55,060 bases of DNA from Pholiota molesta. Lineage: Eukaryota > Basidiomycota > Agaricomycetes > Agaricales > Strophariaceae. The stretch covers positions 1 to 55,060 of the forward strand of contig JACGCK010000269.1 of assembly GCA_014925825.1 (NCBI GenBank), read 5' to 3'. A program made the position numbers and the translations under genes. A model generated the notes under the pieces. The model was given only the letters and a program-made list of their open reading frames with translations, was not told the origin of the DNA and ran no database searches. Below are positions 32,904-44,500 of this stretch, in pieces (within the stretch, counting starts at the first letter, position 1; the number at the start of each line of letters is the position of its first letter).

Positions 32904-35900
32904 TAAGGCTCCAACCATACAGTATAGCTTACTGTATATATATGGTTACTAGTGTATATGTATATGTATAGGTATAGGGGTCCCCAAAAAAGTAGGCTAT
33001 ATGGAATATATACATATACAGTTTTTATATATGGTTATGCCTGAGATGGCCGAAATGCAATGGGCCCGGGCAGCAAGCAGGCCAAGCGGCTGCAAGCCCA
33101 GTCCTGCCGAAATTGGACAATGAGAATTAGCCGTTTGAGCTTGAAAAAAATGTGGCATTGGCCCATGCCTAGTATAAATCTGAGGGCACTTGGGTGCCAC
33201 TATTCTGTACCACTTCTCTTTCAACGACTCGGAACGCTATGCCTCTCGGAAATGACTTCGCTGAATTTTCCAACAAACTTACCCAGCTTGAAGACCTCAC
33301 CAAAAAGCTGCCGAAAACGGTTCCTATTGCCACGGCTGGCAAGAACAACCGCATTCGGGAGGTCTTCGAGACCTATCCTGTACCTGCCGACCCCGGAGAA
33401 GATTGGTATATTTGCAACAAACGGCTCGACGCGCTTTTTGGGAATGATGTTCGTAATGTAGAAGGCCGCTTGCTGAACGTCCGAAGGGGTACACACGGCA
33501 TTGATTTGGTGCTGATATACCTTCGTGATGTGGAGGCACGAGGCAACATTCCATGGGATCTCGCCACTCTCAAGATCGATCGTCTGATTGAGGAATTTAA
33601 CGTGTTAATGTATGTTATCTATGATTATGACATCATTACTTTCGGAAGCTTATTCAGTTGCCTCACATAGATCCACGGGAACGACAGATGATCACTCAGA
33701 TCCAGATGATGAAGATTATGCGCCATATAAACGACCTCGGGTTGAACCTCCTTCACCGATCGACATACACGATTCCGAGGGTGAGGAAGTTCTTGATGAT
33801 ACGGAGCAGGGTGCCGCTTTGGTACGTGTTATTTATTCTCAGTAATATACTTAACATATTCATGGATCAATAGAAAGAGAAACGCGATAAAGCAAAGAAG
33901 AAGGCTGCCTCTAAACAAGGTGCCACCAAGATTACGACGCAAAAGAAGAAGAAGACGACAAAAGGTGCAAGTTCCTCACAAGCAATCGACATTGACTCTG
34001 GCGATGAGTCAGACGGTAAATCAGCGCTGAGACGGGTCGAAGAAAACGATGTCGCCCAACCAGCCCGCCGAGGACCCAGCAATGGAAGTATGCAATACTT
34101 TCGTACCCCGCTTGCGGTCAAGGACAAGACTGGAAAGAAAAGCTGGGAATTCAAGTGCAAGACATGTGGAGCGTACGTTAATTTCAACCTTATTCATATC
34201 CTACTTTTGACTCACATTACACGTATTGTGATAATTTAGGTATCGACGAGTTCCTAGGACTGTTAACGGTGCCTTTGATGACGAACCCCGTCTTCCCAAG
34301 ATGAGCAACCTTGCCACTCATGTCATCGAATGTAAGGAGAAGAATGCTACGAGGTACGCTGCGAAGGAAAAGAGGAAAGAAGAAGAAGAATCAGAGGAGC
34401 CGTTGAACTTCAATGGGAGTGTACGCTTGATGGATGATTATCTGAACGAAGGAAAGACCAATCCATCAATTGAGCCGACCTATCTTGGATTTCGACGCAT
34501 ATTCTCTGCATGGCTTATAGATGAAGGTTTGCCCTGGACGACAGGTGAAGCACCCGCACTCAGAAAGCTATTCAAATACCTCAAGATCGACTTCAAACTT
34601 CCAAGTGACACGACTGTCCGTAAGGAATTGGACTCAATCTTCACAGAATTAGAAGCGAAGGTTGTTCGAGAATTCGCGGTAAGTGACACTGTGCCACTGA
34701 GCTCTTATCTGATCTCAGTACGCTGATAAACATATCCTAGAACACGAAATCAAAGATTGCGTACTCCACTGATACCTGGACGACACGTCAAATGGTCCAT
34801 ACATTCGCATGCACGATTGGGCAGTTCATCGACGATGATTGGGAGATCATTGAACGTGTAGTCGACTTCAAACAACTTGAAGATAAGGAACATGGGGGCC
34901 TGTATGGTGGAATCGCATTGGTGAATAGCATCAAAGAGCGTGGTGGGCTTGATAAGATAAGTCCCATATTCCTTGACGTTTTGTTTCACTTTTACTTACC
35001 TTCTCTTTGTCTAATCTTGGTCTGATCATTACTTCTCAGCCCTAACTACGGACAATGCATCTGTAAATGAGGTGATCGTCTCAACGGTTGGCCGGAGCCT
35101 TTTAGCACAGTATGATATCCCATTCACACCAGATATGCATATCCGATGCTTTGCGCATATTATCAACCTTATCGTGCAGGCTTTTCTGCATGCGATTGAT
35201 GAGGCGGAAGATCCTGATATCACTGATTACTATGACAAGGATGCACCCATTCACTACGACGTTGATCAAGATGAAGAGTTAGCGGCTCTTGAACAGAGCA
35301 GGCCGAAGGATCTTGACTCTGGTGACGCAGCTGTGCAGGACTGGGATGAGGCAGAGACAGAGCTACTGGAAACGGTTCACTATCAAAGTGCCCTTCAACG
35401 TGTGAGTGGCTCAATTATTTTTTTTTGGTATTGGCTCATTTAGATCTTCTCCTAGCTTCGTTTTATTGCCACAAAGATCGTCTCATCCCCACAACATCGT
35501 CTCCAATTCTATAAGATTAGCAGAGACAAATACGGAAGTATTGAGGCAACCGTGCGCCTCATGAAGCTCATGGTCGTACGCGATGTTCGAACACGGTGGA
35601 ATTACACTCATGGCATGATTCGTCGTGCCAACCTTCTAAAAGAGGTATGTCTATCACTAGTATTTACTTCGATATCGCTGATGCAATGATCAGAGCATCA
35701 ATACCTGGGTTTTCAATGCACCTGCTCTCCACGAAGTCACCCTATCACCGTCAGACTGGAAATTCCTCATTGAGATTGCAGATTTTCTTGAGGTATTCAC
35801 ACATGCAACAGCCCAGATGTCGAAGGCCTCTATACCGACAATTCCATTCGTACTGCCGCTCTTTAACCAGTTGAAAGACCATATCAACAACACCATCACC

Positions 35901-36849
35901 AACCGCTCGGCTCATATCAGGATCAGGCAAGGTGCCAAAGCGGCGCTTGAGAAGCTCGAGAAGTACCATAGTATGGCGGTGGACAATCAATTCTACAAGT
36001 TGGGAACAAGTAAGCTAGCAAATGATTCATAAACTTGTCTGTCTTCTGACCTTGGCTCATACAGTGCTTCATCCATATCTTCGTGCTGAATGGTTCCGTC
36101 ACGCGTCCAAGGATGGCCCAACTACACAGCAGGATGTCGTTGAGAAGGCCGAAACTCTCTTTCGTCACGTCGCCACAGCATATTATGACCAGCAAACGAC
36201 ATCGCCACCCGAAAACGAAGCCGATCCCAGTACCGCGCTCCCACAGAACAAGTCATCAGCGACTGCAAATGTATCTGACGGATGGATTACTGGTATCTTG
36301 ACGTTCGATCTCGTTCAAGCACCCACAGTAGCCGCGGCATCACCTAAAGAGCGTTTCGAGGACGAATTGAGGCGCTATCTAAAGTTTGAGGGAGGCAGGG
36401 GACAGATTCTTGATCCGTTAGCCTGGTGGAAAGTACGTGATTACCTTTTGTTGTTCGAAATCAGATACTTACAAGCTGTTTTCAAAGATTCATGCGGCTG
36501 CATTTCCAACCATCTCTCGAATGGCTCGAGACTTCCTTGCCATTCCTGCTACAAGTGTCTCTGTTGAGAGAACCTTCTCAAAATCACGTCACATTTGTAC
36601 TGATCTGCGAGCATCTCTGAAGGCGGAGACGATTTCAAAGGCATTACTGACAAAGGTTTGGATCAGGAGTGGGCTCTTCGACGTGCATGAGCCCTTGAAA
36701 CACAAGCGGAAGCACGGAGAAATAGACTAGAAAAATACCATATAAAATTAACCATATAACCGTATATATACAGTATCCTATACCTAATCTACTGTATATG
36801 TATAGATACTTTCTCAACCCTATACATATACTATATAGTTGGAGCCTTA
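32904..36849 (+). mobile_element. Complete hAT DNA transposon, 3,946 bp
   Basis: The terminal inverted repeat is TAAGGCTCCAAC at 32904-32915 and GTTGGAGCCTTA at 36838-36849. Perfect 8-bp duplications CTATTTAC flank it. Subterminal regions are rich in short ACTGTATAT and CTATAC motifs on both sides, the likely transposase binding sites. The only gene inside is an intact transposase. Perfect flanks and an unbroken gene point to a recent and possibly active insertion. Confidence 0.95.
33239..36730 (+). CDS. hAT family transposase, intact, ten exons
   Basis: Exons are 33239-33609, 33671-33821, 33874-34172, 34240-34678, 34741-34960, 35040-35401, 35456-35644, 35694-36009, 36065-36432 and 36488-36730. 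Frame is kept throughout, giving 985 residues. An acidic and lysine-rich N-terminal part leads to a BED-like zinc finger (FKCKTCGAY...HVIEC, near 33.95-34.35 kb). The RNase-H-like core follows with STDTWTTRQ and LTTDNASVNEV, which fit the first two catalytic aspartates, then the long alpha-helical insertion. The C-terminal hAT dimerisation domain is FPTISRMARDFLAIPATSVS plus VERTFSKSRH. A TATAAAT box at 33173-33179 lies 60 bases before the start. The enzyme excises and inserts the element with 8-bp staggered cuts. Confidence 0.95.
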
Positions 36850-36857
36850 CTATTTAC
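36850..36857. repeat. Target site duplication, right (CTATTTAC)
   Basis: Partner of 32896-32903. Confidence 0.95.
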
Positions 36858-37051
36858 TGACTTTAATTCAATAGATGGTTATTAGAGTCACGCGCTTTGA
36901 TTGTCTTGTTATTCAAGATAATACCACCAATATCTTTTATTGTATCTGTGGAGTTGAATATTATTCTTAGTTATTGAAATTTGATGACTTTTTGTGTCCT
37001 TCTTTGATATGAAAGTTTAAAGAATATAGCGGGCATATTTGATTTGGATGG

Positions 37052-38225
37052 TTACAAAGACATTCTAGCTAGTTTGATACCCGTCTCATTGACCTCACTG
37101 CTTTCCACATAAGCTGACTTTCTCTTGGTGGGAAGTTTATATATCTGCTGATCTGTAGATGGGTAGCGACTCCTCATTCTCAAGATGGCTGCGCGCTATA
37201 ATAGATTAATGAGCAATTGGAATATTATAAATTTAATGAAACACATACATCTCTGAATGTTTGGTTGAGCAGCAAAACACCACGAAGCAGAGGCACCATC
37301 TTGTATTTCTTGTCCTTGGCAGGATATGCTAGAATTACCATAGTAATCTCGACAATATCACCAATTCTGTAGTTGTTTGGACTGGTGCGCTTATATCTAC
37401 AAGTTTTATTAGTTGATAAACTTGGAAAGTATCAATTACTTACAACACTTGGCCATCCTTATCAGTATATTGCACAAAATAATCAACTTCATTATCTGCA
37501 GCATGGACTAGACTGTCTCCTCTCATACTCTCCAAGACGCCTTCTGGATCAACAGTTTGGTGGAAAGGGAGTGACTCTGTACTTGGAACAAAATGTTTAT
37601 AGGAAAAGTACCGAGTATGAGAGTCCAAAGCAATATGTTCTCCATGTTGTGTTGGTTCCCATTGTTCAAGTCTATCGGGAGGAAAGTGGTTTGTAAAAGC
37701 CACATAAGCTTTCTCCATGTTGTGCAAATAGTGTTCAAAGACAGTATTTCCAAGTCCAGTAATAGTGACAGCTTGCCTCAGATGGGGGCGACTCCGGATT
37801 GCTGAGGCTGAGTTGCTGTATGTGCGTATATTAATGGAATGGTATACATACTGAAATAAAGAAAGACGTACATAGTTTTGGAAACAGGGGGTAACATTTT
37901 GGAACAAAGAATGCCTTGTAATCGGATGAAAGCATCTTCCATCTGAGAATCCTCCGTGTTAAAGTAACTTAACCTCCAGGATTGGGGCTCAGTACGTGGT
38001 ACTATGTGTAAGTCATCCAACTTTGATAGCATGAGTTATACCACATTTAGCAAAATGCTAAGAGGCTTACATTAATGTTTGCAAGATGGATATCAGCAGA
38101 GTCAGAGGAATATGTACGCGCTTCATGGAGTCTATTCAACTCTTGTTCTAGAAAGATAATCAGTTACTAATCCGTGAAATTTATTCGCACTCACTAGCAT
38201 CATCCCAAGGGTAATATTCATCCAT
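37052..38225 (-). CDS. Conserved fungal protein of unknown function
   Basis: Minus-strand exons are 38225-38195 (or starting upstream at 38255), 38147-38071, 38020-37872, 37815-37444, 37396-37249 and 37195-37052. All junctions keep frame. From the methionine at 38225 the protein has 306 residues. Blocks include MDEYYPWDDAKQELNRLHEA, LHIVPRTEPQSWRLSYF, AVTITGLGNTVFEHYLHNM, DNEVDYFVQYTDKDG and RIGDIVEITMVILAYPAKD. The last resembles the C-terminal strand of a family I recall as common in Agaricomycete genomes and never characterised. Coding sequence seems to begin abruptly at 38255, so the N terminus may be truncated or lie in an unrecognised exon. It is divergent from the AT-hook gene at 38605. 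Confidence 0.65.
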
Positions 38226-38604
38226 TGGTGCGGAGAGATCAGAGCGCAAAGCAAACTACATAGAGTTATATTTATATCTGAATTAATCAGCTGTTTATGC
38301 TTATCTGATGGTTACCATCAGATCAATTTAAGCTTCTAGAAGTTTCTAATGACATGAGTTGCTTAATTGATCATGAATTCTGTTATGGAACATTATAAAT
38401 AGCTTATGCTATACTGTTTGAGGTATAGACTCTGGGTTTCATCAGTTTGACCCTAATATACCGGTAATAATATTACCGTAAGGTTTCCGACACTCCATTA
38501 GCCAGATATTTACTGATTATCTTGCTGATTATCTGAACGTGGGAGTATCTTCTTTTGGTGCTATAAAAGCTATCCCTGTGTAGAAGATTGGATCTTGTAC
38601 GACC
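38226..38604. promoter_or_regulatory. Divergent promoter region with TATA box
   Basis: TATAAAA at 38562-38568 lies 37 bases before the AT-hook gene start. A perfect palindrome CGGTAATA-A-TATTACCG spans 38462-38478. The region also probably serves the minus-strand gene starting at 38225 or 38255. Confidence 0.5.
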
Positions 38605-40904
38605 ATGCCTCCCCGTGGTAAATCTAGTTCGGCTCCCAGCAAGGCCCATCCCAGCAAAGATAAGCCTCCAGGCAAACGCGGCCGACCTAGAAAAATAAGG
38701 CATAGTGAAGACGAAGACGACAAGTATGTTTGGCTTTTACCTAATTGGTTTGGCTGTTAATAATTTTCATTTTGTTATAGCACTCCAGCAGTACGCCATG
38801 TGTCGCACAAATTGGTGCCCAAGTATGTATTTATAATTCTGTTTATTGAGTTCTAATATTTATTGTTGCCTTTATTATAGAAGTCCTGGTCGAGAGTTTG
38901 TTTTTTTTTTTTTTTTTGTTATTTTTTTAAATCTTATTCTAATATTGGCATTTTTCTCTGTCAGGGTACTTGAGGTTTCCGATTCAGATTCTGAACCCAA
39001 TAAGATTGCATCCAAGAGCAAGAGATTCATAGAGGATGAAGCTGAAGAAGAAGACGAGGATAAGGATGAGGATGACCAGTATGTTTCTTGTTATCTTGTC
39101 AAGGTATTGAGCTCATTGTATATCAAAAGGTTGGAGCCGGATGACTCGTAGGTTATTTTTTGCCAGTTTGGTATCTCAAGATTAACTATTATTTTACAGT
39201 ATGTATCCTGAACAAGCAACACCGTCCCGTGTGATGGTTCAGAATCCATCTACTCCCCGTACTCCACCTTTGAGTACGCGCCGTAATGCCAGGTAAGTGG
39301 TACAAATGACATAGGATTACTCTGTCTTATTCAATATTTGGTATAGGACATTTACAGAGCGTGATAGTCCGGATAATCCTTTGGCTTCTGGCTTCCAATT
39401 CAAGTCCCCGTGCGTATTGTACTTATTTAAAAGGATAGTGGCATACACTTATTTTGTTATAGAACCAAGCGTCCTAAAGAAGATGTATATGCGTCTCCAA
39501 TGGTTCCCAGCTCCAAGAAGGGTTTCCCTCAAAGGTAAGATTTGATAATTGTAACTTGTACTATATTCTGATTGTATATTTAGCCAGCAGAAGAAGACTA
39601 ATCCCAAAGCTTTGGCTATTGACGATGATCTCACTTTCGATGACATTTCTGATCCGGATGATCTTAGTGCTTCAGATAAGCCTGCTAATGCTACTGGAAG
39701 TGTCTTTCAAGAAGATCTCACGGCGTTAACTATCAAGTTAGTCCCTTTATACTTTGATTTAATTTATTCTTTGGTATATTTATTCCTATTTAGAAAGTTA
39801 CCGGCCACTTGTGAGGTTGCAAACCCAGCCAATCAAGATTCCTACTTGTTGAATAGGGGATACTACAACTCTCTTCCTAATTTACAGTATGTGATTAATT
39901 TTCAAGTTTATTAATTATTAATTTTTATATGTAGGTTGGGTACATTGATTCCTTCAAAGGAATCGCCAGCGGTGGGATTGGTGATGTTTACCCATTGGCG
40001 TAAACAAATCAAAGGACTCAAAGTCAAGTGCGTTGAAATATTGATTGCAAATTACATTGGTATACTTATATTCAATTAGGCCAGCTTTGGAGGCCATTAT
40101 TTTTGTTGAAGACGACAATTATGTCAATCCATCCCGTGTTTCTCCCTTGCAACTTATTGGGAGGTCTCTTGGATCTTTCAACCAACGGTTTGAAGTAACA
40201 GTCAATCACCGAGACACTGCCTTGTTTTTGTCTCCGGTCATGGTGGTTGATTCTTATCTTCAGACCTTCAATCCCAAATTGCAGTATTCTGGCCATTATC
40301 TTACTGGTATTTATCATTCTGAGGAATGGGCGCGTTATGGCGCACTGCTATGTATGTTGGCACATCAGCCTTCAATGAAGACGCAGATCTGGAAAGACGC
40401 TGTGTCTTTTACAACAAAGAGTATTGGGGATCCAAGTGAGATTCTCTATTGCCTCTTTTCTTTTTCTAATTGGATTTAATTGAAATTAGAGCGTGAGGAT
40501 TTTACAGGTCCTGGTTACACGGTTCCAGGACTTCTTAATCCAGCATCCAGCCCTTCCAAGATTAGCAGCTCTCAAGCTGGACATAGTGGTAAAGCAAAGA
40601 GCAATAGTCGGGTGTATCCCCCGTTGGCTGCCACAGATCCCAGTAAGTTGATTATTTTAGACTTAGGAATAATCTAATCTCTTCTTTAGTTCTTGTCTAC
40701 AATGCGTCCGGCAAGAACTTTGAATATACAGCAGAGACCTTCAATAATTTGTCCAGTCAATTCGTCCTTTATGATGGCGAGGTTCCTTATGGTTCTCTTG
40801 CTGTTATTTGTTATTCTTGTCATATTTCCAAGAATGGTTCTGAGTGGCGTGTTACCAATTACGCTCAGTGGGTCTTGTTGCTTGGTGTCCCAGAAAATAA
40901 GTAG
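38605..40904 (+). CDS. AT-hook protein of unknown function, 14 exons
   Basis: Exons are 38605-38723, 38781-38822, 38881-38895, 38965-39078, 39130-39147, 39200-39292, 39347-39409, 39463-39534, 39584-39736, 39794-39886, 39935-40027, 40080-40435, 40490-40642 and 40690-40904. All are GT...AG and in frame, giving 532 residues. Residues near 23-32 are GKRGRPRKIR, an AT-hook that binds the minor groove of AT-rich DNA. An acidic region (EDEAEEEDEDKDEDD) and Ser/Pro/Thr-rich low-complexity sequence follow. The C-terminal half looks globular (HWRKQIKGLK, SLGSFNQRFEVTVNHRDTA, GHYLTGIYHSEEWARYGALL, WVLLLGVPENK) and unfamiliar. A nuclear chromatin role is inferred. The first eleven introns all interrupt codons after the second base, so exons 2-11 are all multiples of three. 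Confidence 0.8.
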
Positions 40905-41555
40905 TGATTGTATAGAGCCCCTTGAATTTTATTGATTAAATTGTATGAACATTGAATGACTTTTTTGAGAAATACATTCTTCTACAAGGTTTTAATCATC
41001 AACTGAACAATCTGGTGAAGGATTTGTAATGCGCTTTTCTTGAATTTAACAATATATATTCACAATTTCCCCAAGTACATTTGCAGTTAGTCATGGAAAA
41101 TACAGATTGTCTGCATCAACGTACAGACATCATTGCCAGTAACAAGCTTCTGACACCGGGTAGTAATGCAAACTGCTCCTTGTTCTTGTTGCTCTTTTCC
41201 ATTGCGTCCAGTATAGCGCGGATGTGCTGGACTGCTTCACCGTTTTCGTAATTGTCCAGTGTTGCAGAAATGCAGGCGGATTCACCGGTTATTTGAAGTG
41301 CACTTTAGCAAAGCACGAATATGTGCAGTGTCATTGGTTTCTTAACAGCTATCCGGCCGAGTAGTAATAGATGCAGGTGTCTGGCGCCTGACGATCACAG
41401 TAGGCGGATTTTGATTACATATACACTGCAAAATCCTGTGCTTACATATGCCTAGCACCGGGCCCTATGTCGAATCTAAATGGCATTTGTTTCTATTATA
41501 TACATACTGTAAACTACTGTGCTTATGTATTGCTGCGTGATCAACAGGATGTAAA
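40905..41555. other. Intergenic between two convergent genes
   Basis: No supported exon. It holds the 3' flanks of the AT-hook gene and the large dioxygenase-like gene. TACATAC and TGTGCTTA(C/T)AT motifs near 41425-41530 occur twice as a degenerate direct repeat. Confidence 0.4.
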
Positions 41556-44500
41556 TCAGATATTACTGAGTGATGCTCCGGGCAAAAGGCCTTGATGAAT
41601 AGCTTCATAGAACTTGCACAAAGCGTTTTCGGCCAACATACTGTCAACAGTTATATTTTGCTGTTGGAAGTCTGACATGGATGAAGTCATTTGAGCGATG
41701 ACTTTGTCAAGGGTGGTTTTGCATTCTTGTATGCTGGCTTTGGTTCGGCCACTTTTTTTGAGTGGTGTAATCCCCCGGAGATAGACTATACCGTTCATCG
41801 ATCCGCTGTTGATTGTATGGATACATGTCGCGATGCATTCAGTGTCGGGTGTTGGGTGAAGTCGGCTACTATAGGTGAGGTCGACTACCAGCTGGAAAGC
41901 TCCGATCTGCCCTAGATGTGGATATGGCTTGGGATTGCCACGGATAAAGAAATCCAAGGTATCCTTGAAAGTGTGGTCTTCTGATTTGCAATATTCAAGC
42001 CAGGACGATTTGTTCAAGGAATCCCAATAGATTTTCGCGTTTATCGCCCCTCGCTTCGCGTCCGGTGTTCCATATGCCGCCATGTTGCAATAATATTCAC
42101 GGTCTGGTATCTGAGCGATCAGATCTTCAAATTCATTAATATCTTCGAATACGGTCTGCTCGTTTAAAGCGAAAGGAGTTCGGAAGGATACGGCTCGCCA
42201 TAGTATGGCACTGAATATACCAGGTATCGTCTTGATTCGATCCTGGCTGAATGGGCCGTCTGCACCCTTCATTCGTTCGCGAGATGGTGTTTGTTCTCGA
42301 AATGGTGAATAACGCTCTGGATGTGCTATTTGCAGCTTCTGGAGTTCGGTTGGACCCTCAGAACCAATGTTACCATAATAGGCTGCAATGGATTGCCGCC
42401 AATATTCACTGAAAAGACGATCTCTGTTGTCTGTAATCGTTCGCGCCGCTTCGTGAATTGAGTCGTTGAAGGCCACGTCAAGTATATGAGACATGTACTT
42501 TATCACTGTGACGGTTTCTGGGGATCCGACTGACGCGTGCACTCGTAGAGCTACTTCGAAGGGCTCAATGCTGGTACGGGACGGTTTCAGTTTGCGTCGA
42601 TGGCTTTGTAAGACTTGTTGCTTCGTGCCGTAGCGAAAGATGTTCCATGTCGTTTCTAAAACCAGCACCTTTTCACTATATACCTTTGTCAGAGCGTCGA
42701 TAACCCAAATCCTCCATCTGTCTTCATGGTTTGGGAATTGGAACCAGACGGACATTATGTCTTGCACAATCGCTATAGTTTCGAGTTGTATGTCTTCTTC
42801 GTTCTGACTATATCGCCGTATCCTCGTTATATCCGCTATACGATTGGGTTCAATGTTGTGTATATTGAAGTCGTGTGGTATGAATGTCTGGTGTTCTCGT
42901 TGTTGTTGAACCATTTCGTAGACACGGCGGGCGACAGGCGACATCCATTGGTCGAGCAAGAACCGACTTTCATCTCGCATAACGAGTTTGATTTGGCGCA
43001 CAAGTTCCTTGTCCATCCAGTCTGATATTTCGAGATGGTTATACATAATAGCCATTCGACCACAACGAGTTTCGATGTCGAGTCGAGATTGGCAGAGCTC
43101 GAGCTTATTGGCCTTTTGTGAAAGTTTCACTAGTTCGTTGACCCGGTCGTTTTGTAGCAGATCGTTTGCGGGTTCATTTGAAACGGAGTTGGAGGTTTCC
43201 ATTTCAGATAACGTTTCGCGATGGTTTTCAGTTTTCTCTTGAGTCGAGGCATGATAGTTACTCAGTATATCATCTTCTAAGGTTGAGTTCTCTTTGACGA
43301 TCGCTTCAAAATTGAATTGTTTAAGGATGGGAAATTCTATGATTCCAATTTGTCTAATTATGCCGCATGAACTCAACGTTAAGGCATACCTTCACCAGCA
43401 AAGCTTGCTCTCGTTATTTGGTCGCTGTCAGACACGTTGATATCCACATTTACAGAGAAGAACTCGCTGCCATCGGAGTTATCGCCGTCCAACGACGACG
43501 AATCACCTCCACTGGGACAACTGGTAGTACGGTGGTTCGTCGGTGATAGCGATTCATATGCATCATCTAATAGAGAATCATTAGCTGTTTAAGTTCGTGA
43601 TTCGAACTCGCTAGATACTCACTTGGTATGTCATTCGAAAGTTCGTTGCTAGCAGCTCTACCCTCGCTGTCATCGGAGCCATCGCCGTCCATCGGTGGTA
43701 GCGATTCATATGCATCGTCTAATAGAGATTCATTAGCTGTTTAGTTTCGTGTTTCGAACTCATTAGATACACACTTGGAATGCCATTTGATGGTTCATTG
43801 CTAACAGCTCTACCCTCGCTGTCATCAGAGCCATCGCCGTCCAACGATGATGAATCATCTCCACTGGAACAACTGGGAGTACAGCGGTTCATCGGTGATA
43901 GCGATTCATACGCATCGTCTAATAGAGAATCATTAGCTGTTTAATTTCGTGTTTCGATATACTAGATACTCACTTGGTATGTCATTCGATGGTTCATTGC
44001 TAGCAGATCTATCCTAAGGCTGAGCACGGGTGCACCCGCAGGTATACCCGGATCCGACCCGCGGGTATTTTGGCGCCCGAAAGCCATACCTGGACCCGCG
44101 AAGATTTCTTCCCACGGATCACCCGGATCCGCGGGTCAATTACCTGCGGGTCGCAGGTACCTACAGGTATACCCGTCGTCCGCGGATCCTGACGGGTACT
44201 CGCAGGTATACCCGCAGGTACCCACACTCAACCCTCCCTTTATGCGTCTTTGCGCCGCAGGAGCTGCTTTATGAGCAGCTCCTTTGTACGCACAGACGGT
44301 GCAGGGGCAGGGGGAGGGGTATCCGACCTGTGGGGCTCGCAAAGCGCGCGCCGGACACGGTGCGGGGCCGTGGTCGTTGTGTGTGTGTGGGCGCCGCGGC
44401 ACGATGTCGCGGGTGACGTGGTACGCGCGGGGTGTACGGGCACCGCGGAGAGATATAGTGGGGGGGAGCCGTGGTTGTCGTGTCGTGCGCCGCGGGACGA

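Noticed and set aside
38467..38476. TAATATTAC inside a palindrome, like the replication origin nonamer of small circular Rep-encoding DNA viruses
   Set aside because: No viral Rep or capsid gene is nearby, the nonamer is part of the stem rather than a loop, and the site lies in a divergent promoter region.
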